Shown: positions 23,290 through 33,767, counted from the stretch's first letter. The stretch: DNA of 64,000 nt from Perca fluviatilis (GCF_010015445.1 NC_053119.1:30712643-30776642); one strand, 5' to 3'. Made by a program: numbers and translations. The notes: a model not told the origin generated them from the letters alone.

Positions 23290-24685
23290 TATGCTTTCAA
23301 CTATTATTAAATTAATTGCAATTTGCATTTGAACCGTTAATATAGCCTAAATCAGTAGTAGATGGAGGAGCAGGCTGCACCAGAGATGGCTTAGGCAGAG
23401 AAGCAGCTTGGGACTGCAAGGCTTGGACCCAGGAAACCGGGTGAGTTACCTGCTCACACCGTGGAGTGGAGGTTCTCCTGCCGATCCGCCATGCCTCACA
23501 TTTCCTACCGCATGTAGGTGAGAAACTTCTCCCGGAGGGGAACTCACTGTCCTTGGGTGCTTAGAGCTTGCTTCACAGGAACAGACAGATCATTTGTAAA
23601 TTGATTCAACATTGAATCAAACAATCTTTCAATATTAAAATGAATCGTCCCTGTCGGGACTTATAAGCCTTATAATGGAGAGATGCACACCCCTACTGCC
23701 TTTCCGCCATGTGTGATTACTGCCCTATCCCTACGGTGCAGCACCTGTCACTAATTGTCTCCTCTGTCAGTCCTGTGCCAGTTGGTCTTGTACCATTTGT
23801 GTCAGCTTTCCAGCCCTTTTCCTGTGTGTGTGCTTGTGAGTTTTATGACCCTGCTTCATCTTCTGGATTTTGATCCCTGCCAATGTGTTTCTGACAGTTT
23901 GAGAATATACTGTTGGACTTTGACACCTGTGATTGAGTTGTGCATTTGAGAGTCCATTACCCTGTGTTAACGTCCTGTCAGTACAAACTGCTGCGATTCA
24001 ATGAGTTACGATTCAGATAGATACATATACATATATCTGATAGATACAGTTAATATAATTTTAAGTTCATAAGTTTAAAGTAAAAACACATTCATTTTTA
24101 ATTATGAATTAAAATAAGCCAGTTCTATAAAAGAAGCATTGCCTATCTTAAAATAAATACATTGTATATTTTGTAAAAGGGTCCTGGGAATAGCAAAGCT
24201 AGGACATGCTGATAGTACAACTTATAACCAAATCATTTAACAGCCTCCTTGCTGCTGTAATACAGTAACTTAAACATAGGTCCACGTTACACAGCCATTG
24301 TGAGCTATACAGTATTATCCAGTATTATACGCCCACATTCGGGCTTAAGAATGTGATGTTGTCTCAATTGTCAACAATATACGTTCCAAGGCTCCGTCTC
24401 ACCGACAGTTCAACTGGATGAGGTGGATACGCAGTAAGGTGATGGAAAGACATCTCAGCAGACCTCTCAGCTGGTGACATGCCTACTTATAACATTCAAA
24501 TAATCACAAAAAATAATATAATGTGAAGTAATTATTTAGGATAATATTAATTGTGTTTAGCATGCATCAAGTCGTGGGGCCTTTTGTATTTTTGTTAATC
24601 AAGCTTTTAATTATTATGTATATTAAATTAGTGTATATTTTAACATTAGTTACTATTCTTTTTTTCTCTTGTCTTCATTTTCAGG
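23290..24685. other. no recognised features
   Basis: Mostly AT-rich sequence with no exon, RNA gene or clear repeat ends. Confidence 0.45.
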
Positions 24686-24689
24686 AAAT

Positions 24690-25330
24690 TTGGCCTATTT
24701 CCCCAGTCTTAGAGAGGTAGGATTAATGGAGAATTTACCCAAGTACATGGACATTCTCAACAATTTTGTGCTGGAGTGACAGGCGCTTTGAAGATTTCAG
24801 AGACAATGCAACAGCCTTTGAGCTATTTGCACTGTGAATAGTCTGTATTTATATAACGCTTTTCTAGATTACTCAAAGCGCTTTTACATAGTACAGAAAG
24901 ATTCACCACTCACACAAATTCATACACTGGTGGCCAAGGTTGCTATACAAGGTGCCACCTGCTAATCAGCGGCACAGCATCAGGGGCAATTCAGGGTTTA
25001 GTGTCTTGCCCAAGAACAACTTGACATTGGACTGCAGGGCCAGGAATCGAACCACAGACCTTCCAATTGGTAGAACGCTAGATGACTGCTCTACAGCCCA
25101 CAACTCCAAAACAAGTTCAGAGCTCTTCCCTTACTAGACTTTTAGAGATGTGTTCCAGCAGACGGGTATGCCAAGCTCAGCAAACATGTTCAGATAATGC
25201 TACCCCTTTTTGGAAGCACCTACGTTTGTGAGCAGGCTTTCAGTCTGATGAATCTAAACAAGTGTAAGATGAGAAACTCACTGACTCTCACCTCCAAGAC
25301 ATCCTTCACTCTGTCAGTAGAGTGCGGATC
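24690..25330 (+). pseudogene. hAT-derived gene 3' part, split by a SINE
   Basis: The segment 24690-24835 encodes NLAYFPSLREVGLMENLPKY then RFEDFRDNATAFELFA. After a SINE (24838-25112) the frame resumes with LFGSTYVCEQAFSLMNLNKC and TDSHLQDILHSV. The last block is the hAT C-terminal dimerisation domain, as in GTF2IRD2- and FAM200-like proteins. Frameshifts exist around 25200-25290. The large transposon at 25331 interrupts the end of this remnant. Confidence 0.75.
24838..25112 (-). repeat. tRNA-derived SINE, minus orientation
   Basis: The right part contains GGAATCGAACCACAGACC, the reverse complement of a tRNA T-arm/B-box-like sequence. The left part is the tail TTTATATAACGCTTTTCTAG then ACTCAAAGCGCTTTTACA, a common fish SINE/LINE 3' tail. 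So the element reads on the minus strand. It lies between two parts of a hAT-derived pseudogene. Confidence 0.7.
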
Positions 25331-26129
25331 TATGAAGGTAAATATGGTGCAAAACGTGAGAGCTTGTAAATGTGATGTGAGCACTTGTAGAATATGATGT
25401 GAGAACTTGTACAACTAAAATTGAACTCGTAGATGGGATGTGAGCACTTGTAGAATATGATGTGAGAACTTGTACAACTAAAATTGAACTCGTAGATGGG
25501 ATGTGAGCACTTGTAGAATATGATGTGAGAACTTGCAGAACAAAAATCTGTACTTGTATATTAACATTTCGCTTGTATAAAATATTCACACACACGAGCT
25601 GAATTTGAAGTCACATAAAGGAAAAAACACGAGAGGTTGTAGAAAAAAAATCTGTACAGCAATTTTTTTTTTTTTCACTTGAGTCATTTTTCCAGTACAA
25701 CCACAACTCGGTGATCACAGCTTCTCGAATCGGTCTCTACAACCTCACAAGTGTGCTCTATCGCATCACAAAGTGACGAATCTGTGCGCCTTGGTTTTTG
25801 CTACTATTGTTGCGGTACATTTGGTGCAAAACAAACTTGCACTTGAAGCTGTGAAGATGTGAGAGAGCAGAGGGGAGGGGGGAGGGGGCGGGGGCACAGA
25901 TCGGGATAAGCCAATCAGAAGACGAAGCGGTCTTTTCTGTTCTTCTTCATGTCGGCGATGATCCGCAATGGCTCAACAAGAAAGGGTAAGTTGGTTCCAA
26001 AAGCTTAGTTTTGGTAGATTTGTAACGTTACTGTGATTAACGAGTAAATAAATAATGCCACAGACACCTCACATTCCTAATAACGTGTTACGTTAGTAAC
26101 AAAATAAGAGTCAATGAATGCACTTTGGC
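25331..26129 (+). repeat. left terminal inverted repeat
   Basis: 799 bp, matched by 30103-30892 on the other strand. Homology stops at CACTTTGGC (26121-26129). It contains about 2.6 copies of a 63-bp unit from 25374, a G-rich stretch at 25869-25892, and the first coding exon at 25968-25985. Confidence 0.93.
25968..25985 (+). CDS. first coding exon (MAQQER) of HECT-type gene, in left TIR
   Basis: ATG at 25968 begins six codons, MAQQER, ending at donor gtaagt in phase 0. The next plus-strand acceptor that fits is tctctcag at 27461-27468. The exon lies wholly inside the terminal repeat and is present in mirror image at 30247-30264, so the promoter must also lie in the repeat. The start choice is inferred from the in-frame joins to two different downstream exons. 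Confidence 0.65.
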
Positions 26130-27468
26130 TAACGTTAGTTCTATGTTAGCTAGCTAGCTAGTTGTATATCGCTAATGATGTAACAATGCAGTATTCAAAT
26201 GCAGTTGTTTCAAAGGCTTCCAATGAGACTCCAAACATATACTAGGCTACTGAGGACTCTCCTTGCATTGTAACATCAGCTAAAGTTAAGATTTCCCCAC
26301 TAACAGTTATTTATTTAACATAATCTAGTCTGCTAACTGAGGTTAACTCTAAACTTGTAAAATTAACAAGTAAGCTAATTATCAATAATATCTACATTTC
26401 ATAAAGTTACAAACTTAATAGCCATTTTTAGCTTTTGGATTTAGGTAAAGGCGACATTAATAATTATAACATGGGATGCGACAGCCGAATACACTCTAAT
26501 TCCAGACACATAAGGCTCTCATTAATTTCCTGGTATCATTACCTCAACGTTAGCTGCTTAGAAGGGTGTTATTACATTTTTGAAAATCACAGACCTGAAA
26601 AATCAACATTTCTTTAATTTTTTTTACAACAATTAGCTAGCTAGTCAGTGTTACATGTGCCTCTGGTGTGTGTTTCTTGTTTTCTCTCTCTGTCCCTCGT
26701 TCTGCCCTCCTCCCTCTGCCTGTTGAACACCTGAGCGTAATCAGTGCTCACTGCTCAGGTAGAGTGGGGGAGGTGATAAGAAGGCAGAGTGAAGGGACAG
26801 AGGCACATGGAGAGCACACCAGCAGCACACTTAAACCATTTTTCTCCACAAGCAGGTTTGTGTTTCCCTGCCTCCATACACACTTGTATTGTTTATTGTG
26901 TTAGTTTGGGCTGGATATTAAAGGTAGTTCAGTTATCCCTCTTTTGTTTGTTGTAGGATTAGGTTACCCCTTTTTAGGTAATTTAGGGGGAGATGTGGGG
27001 AGTGATGGCCCATTGCGAAGTTGGTCCAGCGTCTTCCCATCTTTTGTTCTTTTTGGCTGGGGTCTCCAGTCCCTTTTTTGTTGTCCCTTTGTTTGCTACT
27101 TTTGATAATATTTTTGCATTATTTAATCAAGCTTATTGGTAATTGTTAACCTTGTGTCTGGCATCCTTTTTATATGTTGCATCCTCCAATCCCTTTTGAG
27201 CCTTTGTTTGTTTCTTTAAATGGAGGCCGTAACAACAGTACTTTTATAGGGTGACAACAGTCCCCTTCATAGAGAGGCAGAGTTGCCGTTGCGATCTGTA
27301 TTACCATATTTTGTTGTCTCGCATCCCAGTGCCACCCTTAGATTTGTCACATTCGTCGTCCGTTATGAATGTATGTAACGTTATATCAATGTCCGTTTTT
27401 TTACTGAGCTTGGTCCAGTGTCTATGCCATCATGTGTTATAGTCATACGTTATTTATTTTTCTCTCAG

Positions 27469-27542
27469 GAAGCACATGATGCTGAAATTGAAAATTCAGT
27501 GAGAGGTCTTCTCAGCTGCATCCGGAACTTGAAAATGCAAAG
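27469..27542 (+). CDS. HECT-type gene, exon 2
   Basis: 74 nt between tctctcag and gtaagt. Continuing from MAQQER it encodes EAHDAEIENSVRGLLSCIRN and then LKMQ, ending with two bases of an Arg codon. No stop interrupts it. The amphipathic, acidic N-terminus has no motif that I recognise. Confidence 0.62.
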
Positions 27543-27944
27543 GTAAGTTAATGCGGTATGTGCTTAAATTAATCTAATTCCAGGATTTTGTGTTTGACCA
27601 TGTAAATGCATGGCAATTAAGTATTTTAATTTTAAATTGCAATACTAGCCTGTTTTTACTCCATTGTTCATTAAACCTTTTTACAGCCAAAATATACAGG
27701 AAAAACTCTTAAAACATACAGTTTTGTCTAGTGTTACGCCCTGTATCCAAAGTTTAGTATCAATTACTAAACTGAAGTGCGTCTATTGCTATTATTTTGC
27801 TGGAGATACCCCATAACTTTTTTTTTTTTAAGTGCTTACTAATACTGAAATGCTGCCATTGTTAAAAATATTTCAAGACCAACAGCTGATTCTGTCAACC
27901 TTGTTGATTTTTCTTCCCCATCTTATTTTTCAACTTGTTTCAAG

Positions 27945-28155
27945 ATCTTTTCCAGCAATATATGCTGGAAGCCGGGCACGCCATAAAAGAAAGGCACCTG
28001 AACCTCCAAGACCAACATGTTCGAAAGTAATAGAACTCCAGTTCTGCCTGCGGCCCGAAAACTCCGATAGGACACCAAAAGACGAAACCATGCTCCTGCA
28101 AGCGGGCTTAGGAAGGAGAACTGTACATCTTAATGACGATGCTGATCACACTGAG
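27945..28155 (+). CDS. HECT-type gene, exon 3 (AGLGRRTVHL block)
   Basis: The acceptor gtttcaag completes the split Arg codon and the donor is gtactt. The exon encodes a basic RHKRKAPEPPRP linker and then QAGLGRRTVHLNDDADHTE. The AGLGxRxVxLxxDADH block resembles one in the numerous fish proteins annotated as G2/M-specific E3 ligase-like (G2E3-like). The exon ends in phase 0. The following HECT exon needs phase 1, so middle exons are missing from this copy. Confidence 0.65.
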
Positions 28156-28594
28156 GTACTTTTATTTTATTTTTTTACTACAGCATGGCACTTTAGTATG
28201 AAAAATATTATCAAATCAAAGAAGATATCATTGTGGAGATACAATACCATAAATGTTGTCAGAGTGAATGAATAGTTCTCAGTATTTTTACAAAAAAAGT
28301 GTGCTGTTTGGGTGTTATTTTGGACATGTGACGGTTGAGACAGACAGGAAATATTGGGAGGGGGGGATTACATGCTACAAAGGGCCTGTGTTAAAAGATA
28401 CATTTTAGATTGTGGCTTCCTTGTGCCTTCATGGAAAGATAAGGGCTTTAGAAATTCATTCATACATACCTTTTTACTATTTATTTGTCTAAACTAATTT
28501 TGAGCAATTAATTGCAAACTTGAGTCTCCGTATTATAATATCATTGATGTAACATTTGTTGTCCTCTCTTCCATTGGTGTGTTATCCATTTAAG

Positions 28595-28812
28595 TGACCG
28601 AGGAAAAACTCAAGCAGCTGGTAAAATTCTGGGTTGGCTGGGAGCTGCCCATGCAGGACATGCAAGTGGAGGTGGTGCAGGCAGACCATCCAACATCGTT
28701 CACCTGCTTCCATATCCTGCGCTTGCCTGGTTACTACACCAATTACCAAGAGTTCCATGATCATCTGGAAGGTTGCATTGCAACAAATGATACTGGGTTT
28801 GGATTGATATAA
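28595..28812 (+). CDS. HECT-type E3 ligase-like gene, terminal exon
   Basis: After acceptor atttaag the exon encodes EEKLKQLVKFWVGWELP, then TSFTCFHILRLPGYYTNY, and ends GFGLI with a TAA at 28810-28812. The TCFxxLxLPxY block carries the catalytic Cys of HECT domains (codon at 28705-28707), which forms a thioester with ubiquitin. The C-lobe is present but the N-lobe is absent. Its splice phase (needs one base before TG) does not match the phase-0 end of exon 3, so the gene here is internally deleted. Function in transposition is unknown. Confidence 0.7.
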
Positions 28813-28871
28813 AGTCTAAAAACATGGTGGCAAGTTCTACTGCATGCTATTGTTAGGCCACACCACAAATG

Positions 28872-29185
28872 TTAAAGGAACACGGCAGCTTATTGGGAAT
28901 TTATCTTATTCACCGTAACCCCCAGAGTTAGACAAGTCGATACATACCCTTCTCATCTCCGTGCGTGCTGTAAAGCTGTCTGACGGCTCCAGCGGCATCA
29001 GGCCAGCACAGAACATGCAGGTGAATGGTTCCAGTAATCCTACTGCTCCGAATAAGTGACAAAATAACGCCAACATGTTCCAACAAACCGGGAACTATAT
29101 TCTCAGGCGTAAGAATATAGTACTTGGGCGGAATGATTTGCTTTGCAGCAACCGGTCTGAGAATATAGTTCCGGTTTCTTATTCA
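28872..29185. mobile_element. fragment of a TTAA-type repeat inside the two-gene transposon
   Basis: It starts TTAAAGGAACACGGCAGC and repeats the CTTATTCAC(C/T)GTAACCCCC motif near both ends (about 28908 and 29179). An AGAATATAGTTCC motif is repeated internally. The right terminal repeat is incomplete. It lies where the integrase-associated ORF ends. Confidence 0.5.
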
Positions 29186-29488
29186 CTGTAACCCCCAACC
29201 AGACACATATTCCTTGCTTAATATAACTCTAGGGCGCCCACTATTTCCCCTTTCCAGCAAAACTGTTACAGCTGTTTCCTGTTCATTTTTCCTAGAGACT
29301 AAGCAATGCACCTCAGTAATGGCATCATACACAGCTTGAGGGATCTCAAGCTGGCTGGATAGTGAGCTGAGTACAACTAGCTCCTGTGAACAAATAAACT
29401 CGAGGTAATCTATGTCCAGAGGGGCACGATCGAGGGAACTTGATAGTCTGTTGTAGAGCCTGGTCAATAAATGATCGAGCAGCCTTTC
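29186..29488 (-). CDS. integrase-associated ORF of the transposon, exon 2 (truncated)
   Basis: On the minus strand, acceptor ttcctctag at 29489-29497 leads into ERLLDHLLTRLYNRLSSSLD, then a Leu-rich region, IPQAVYDAITEVHCLVSRKN and GRPRVILSKEYV. It joins in phase 0 to the MAQQER exon at 30247-30264. The xGRPRxxxSKE motif precedes the helix-turn-helix in many fish rve-type (integrase core) transposases, from memory. The frame stops after unrelated residues where a TTAA-type fragment abuts (about 29180), so the catalytic core is absent. Confidence 0.55.
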
Positions 29489-30102
29489 CTAGAGGAAAAA
29501 AAAACAATGTGTTACAATAATGTATTTAACACTATGTGATAATAGGCCAGTAACAATTCCAAATTTAGCTGGACAATTAATTGTCTCAGAAATAATAATT
29601 TATTTATTACTTTTTCTAACAAATTGTTTAAATGAATCCCAGGATACAACTTTTGTTATATATCACTGTTAGTGACCCAGATACGCAGGTTCACAGCCTA
29701 CGAAGTAAACCAATAGAACATTTATTACCGTCAATAACAAACAAAGCATAATCAGAAACAAAAAACAGAGCATGTTTAATTCCTCTGGCTTTTAGACGGT
29801 CACAGCCCAGGATGTTTGGAGTTGCTATGGCAACAAATGGCCGTTGTAGCTTGGCTAACAGTCCAACCAATAATCACTTATATAATCTCAATTTGGCATA
29901 TCTAAACACAATCAACAATTATCATCAACAGTTATACCCCTTAGGACGTTAGCAAAAGTTAGAAAACAAGTTGTTCTGTACAGATTAGAAAAATAAAAGC
30001 ACAATCCCTGTGGAACTAGCTACGTTAGCATAATGTTATTGAATGACGGCCATTTCCGCTACAGCATCGTCATTTAGCTAGCTAGCTACGGTAACGTTAC
30101 TT

Positions 30103-30892
30103 GCCAAAGTGCATTCATTGACTCTTATTTTGTTACTAACGTAACACGTTATTAGGAATGTGAGGTGTCTGTGGCATTATTTATTTACTCGTTAATCACA
30201 GTAACGTTACAAATCTACCAAAACTAAGCTTTTGGAACCAACTTACCCTTTCTTGTTGAGCCATTGCGGATCATCGCCGACATGAAGAAGAACAGAAAAG
30301 ACCGCTTCGTCTTCTGATTGGCTTATCCCGATCTGTGCCCCCGCCCCCTCCCCTCTGCTCTCTCACATCTTCACAGCTTCAAGTGCAAGTTTGTTTTGCA
30401 CCAAATGTACCGCAACAATAGTAGCAAAAACCAAGGCGCACAGATTCGTCACTTTGTGATGCGATAGAGCACACTTGTGAGGTTGTAGAGACCGATTCGA
30501 GAAGCTGTGATCACCGAGTTGTGGTTGTACTGGAAAAATGACTCAAGTGAAAAAAAAAAAATTGCTGTACAGATTTTTTTCTACAACTCTCGTGTTTTTT
30601 TCCTTTATGTGACTTCAAATTCAGCTCGTGTGTGTGAATATTTTATACAAGCGAAATGTTAATATACAAGTACAGATTTTTGTTCTGCAAGTTCTCACAT
30701 CATATTCTACAAGTGCTCACATCCCATCTACGAGTTCAATTTTAGTTGTACAAGTTCTCACATCATATTCTACAAGTGCTCACATCCCATCTACGAGTTC
30801 AATTTTAGTTGTACAAGTTCTCACATCATATTCTACAAGTGCTCACATCACATTTACAAGCTCTCACGTTTTGCACCATATTTACCTTCATA
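30103..30892 (-). repeat. right terminal inverted repeat
   Basis: 790 bp, the mirror of 25331-26129. It lacks 9 bp of the G-rich tract and has one extra or missing base elsewhere. It carries the same ATG exon on the minus strand (30247-30264). Confidence 0.93.
30247..30264 (-). CDS. first coding exon (MAQQER) of integrase-associated gene, in right TIR
   Basis: Minus-strand ATG at 30262-30264, six codons, donor gtaagt. It is identical to 25968-25985. It splices in frame to the exon starting at 29488. The shared exon means both converging genes start with the same peptide. Confidence 0.65.
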
Positions 30893-30898
30893 CGGATC

Positions 30899-31870
30899 GG
30901 GCCACATTTTTCTGTCTGAGCCCGGCCCGCGTCCGACAGAGCAGTAACTGAACCCGACCCAAGCCCGACACAGTTAAAATCTCTTTTTTTCTCATACTAA
31001 TGACACATGTAGGCTATGTACGTAGGTCCATAAAAGCCACGCTTTGTTTTTTCTGTGCAGGACCAATCAATTGGGATTCCTGCGCTCTCATCCTTAGAGG
31101 AAGTTATAACACCGAGAGACATCGATGGTTGGACTTGAGACATGGAGGGCGGACTTGAAGGAGGACATTTCAGAATATAATTGGAAGAAAACTTGTGACG
31201 CATCTCAGAAAAAAACAGCAAACTCTAACTTCGCTCCTTACAGCAACTCCTGTTAAATTGAATAAATACAACAGTAATATACCTGACCTTTGTTTTTAAT
31301 GCAATGAGAAAAATGCATGCACTTTGTCTGGGAGTGTGACCAAATTAAAACATTCAATAGAGGTGATTCAATAAAACTATGTTCATCTTGTCTGTGAACA
31401 TTCCACCTGACCCTAACATGATTTTGCTGCACCTGTATCCAACAAATCTGAATCTGAAACCCCAAGAATATAAATTGATGACAATCCAGGATGGACAGTC
31501 TGGTTAGCCATCTCCTGGTGTCTGCTGTTTTCCTGGCAGGGAGTGAAGCAGAGGCTCTGTTCGGTTCTGCTGCTGCTGATTCACTGTTTGTTGTGGGTAT
31601 CATAGCAATGTTTGTAACCGGTTTCCCTTTTTGAACGACAACTAGATTACCGGCGAGTCTAAATCCACGAACTTCCACTCCCGGGATTGCTTCATTGACA
31701 CTGGAAATTCCGCCATATGTCCTTTTCGGCCGGATGTCAGTTACCTTACGCTTTCTTTGTGTTGGAATTTTAAACTCCGATCGATTTATGAGGACTACGG
31801 TTAACTGCTCTTCAGATCTCTGCAGGGTAAATTGACTTGCAAAATAATTTATTAAACTGATGAACATCAT
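30899..31870 (-). other. unassigned region with a long minus-strand frame
   Basis: A minus-strand frame of 223 codons spans 31253-31924; the part 31500-31860 looks the most protein-like (EFKIPTQRKRKVTDIRPKRT, then a GFRLAGNLVVVQKGK block). I do not recognise a domain. Its first codons lie in the Harbinger element, so that ATG is not the natural start. It could be a transposon ORF exon or chance. Confidence 0.3.
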
Positions 31871-32936
31871 GGGCCCTATCTTGCACTCAGCGCAATTGCC
31901 TTTGTACACCGACGCATGTATCATTCCTATTTTGCACCCGACGCACAGCGGACTTTTCCCTCCACAGACGCACGTCGGTAAATTAGGGATTGTATTTGCG
32001 CTCCCGGGGGCGGTTCAGCGAAAAGAGGAGGCGTGTTCAGGCGCAAACGTTACGTAGTCCTATTTTGCAGTTTCAGAAAACAATTCCGCCACTGACCAGG
32101 AAAAACCTGGTAGGGGCGCATGCTTGGCCATAATGTAGTGTGTGCACAACGCGCATACACTTCTCTCATCTACAGCAGTTCCCATTTTTGAAAACCATAC
32201 ATAATTACAAAGAAAAATATTACTGAAAATGCGCTTCAGGTGTTTGGATAGGTCAGGAGGCACTTTACAGTACAGTCCTCAAAAAGTCGCAGCATTCTTT
32301 GTGGCTTGTGTTTTACACAACATTTCCATGAATCATGGATGTGTTGATGACATAAATGAGGAAATATTAGAGGACTTAAGGAGACGTGATGTTGAACTAC
32401 GGTGGGATTGGACACTCCGGCGGAATCTGGTGAATCTGGAGTAATGCGCGATGCGCTCCTGGTGGAGCGGGTGGACGGAGATGGAGTGGGGGGAGGAGGA
32501 AGGGGCACAACAGGAGCAGGTGGTGCGTTTGGAGGCCCACGCTCCATGGCTGCAGCAATCCTCTCCAGACTTGATTAGATGCGCCCGAGAGGCCGCAGCA
32601 ACATCGCCACCCGGCTAAGACGGGCATTTGTTACTTTGCCGCATCCCGGACAGCTCCCGCTGGCGTGCGCCAGGCAAATCCGCCGTCATAATAGGAATCC
32701 GCCACGGAACAATACGCCTGCTCTTAAAGGGAATGTGAGATGACGCTCTGATTGGTTATTTTCACGTTACGCCCAAACCACACCTAGCTACTTCAGACCA
32801 ACCCATTTAAGATTTGCGTCGGGCGCAAGACTCATTTATCCCGCCGGTATAATAGCAACAGCGCCAGAGATCCGCACACAAAGCTACTTGCGTTTGGCGT
32901 TTCACACTTGCGTTTCAGATCGTTAAAATAGGGCCC
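31871..32936 (+). mobile_element. PIF/Harbinger non-autonomous element, copy 2 (inverted to copy 1)
   Basis: The ends GGGCCCTATCTTGCACTC and GTTAAAATAGGGCCC with flanking CAT duplications (31868-31870 and 32937-32939). It is 1,066 bp and very similar to 9402-10528 read on the other strand. The different target triplet (CAT versus CTA) shows independent insertion. Confidence 0.87.
32229..32444 (+). pseudogene. Harbinger transposase C-terminal fragment, copy 2
   Basis: The plus-strand frame encodes the same RFRCLDRSGGTLQYSPQKVA and VLHNISMNHG blocks as the first copy. It has one fewer Cys in the FVACVLHN block (a 3-bp deletion relative to CCVLHN). It is a relic of the DDE domain end, without catalytic acids. 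Confidence 0.82.
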
Positions 32937-33023
32937 CATATGTGTAATTCAAGGCTCAATTCAAACGGGATCTAAAAATAATTTGTCTTTCCCCATTCAC
33001 TCCCGTTCATATTTTTTCGAAAA

Positions 33024-33147
33024 CGTTACACAAATCTGCATTTTGTTGGATAGGAATATATAAACATACGTTAGCTAATGTAGCTTACTAGCCTAGATTG
33101 ACAGGAAAGCTATCGTGAGCGTTGGGCTAACGTGACTAATGCAACAT
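33024..33147 (+). repeat. 124-bp direct repeat, copy A
   Basis: CGTTACACAAATCTGCATTT... to ...CTAATGCAACAT. It recurs at 33768-33891 with about four or five substitutions and no length change. Confidence 0.92.
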
Positions 33148-33767
33148 GGACCGGAAGTAGAAGGACGTGAATTCGTCTCTCTATACCGCCCGTGTGGCAG
33201 ACCAGACCAGCAAGCCGCTGCGATTCCTTAAAATATCCCCCAGTGCTCCGCTCAGCGTGTGCACGCGACATGGCAAGCCGAGGCAACAGTTGCATCTGTA
33301 CAGGTCATCGACTGTATAAGGTATAGGTTTGTACAAGAAGTACAGAAAGAGCGCGTAGCAGGACAATTTAGCAGGACATTTGGTCTGTGTGCTCAGCTTC
33401 CCGTCACCGAGGGTGAGTGCCAGCTGGTTAGTGACAAGAGAGCGCTCCAAATCACTTTCAACTACTTTCAACTAATCGTCTACAACCCTGCACCACCTAG
33501 CCTATGCATAAGAAGTCTGTGTATTATTCGGTTGCATGTTTTCATACAAAAAGGATCTTACATTATCAGAGCTGAATATTTGATGACTGCAGTGCTATAT
33601 TTTATGTAGTCTTGATTTAGGTGTTTACAGAGCTCATTTACATTTAAAAGGGCTGTAAATCTGGTTCTTCAAGATAATTGTAGCAAACCGTAGTCAACTT
33701 TATTCAAATAAAACTAATTTATGTAAATGCCAATATGTAAATGATTCAGACCCCGGCAACAATATAA

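Larger units (their letters stand above)
25331..30892. mobile_element. 5.56-kb two-gene DNA transposon with ~0.8-kb terminal inverted repeats
   Basis: The ends TATGAAGGTAAATATGGTGC and its mirror at 30873-30892 are flanked by a 6-bp duplication CGGATC (25325-25330, 30893-30898). The left repeat runs 25331-26129 and the right about 30103-30892; they are nearly identical apart from a 9-bp G-rich length difference. Each carries a 63-bp subterminal tandem repeat and the same 18-nt coding exon with a donor. Inside are a HECT-type gene (plus) and an integrase-associated ORF (minus), converging. The TAT...ATA ends and 6-bp duplication recall IS3EU elements, as I remember that group. Both genes look truncated, so the copy is probably non-autonomous. 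Confidence 0.85.

Noticed and set aside
24838..25112. A functional tRNA gene
   Set aside because: Only a B-box-like T-arm part is present, with no complete cloverleaf, and it has a SINE tail.
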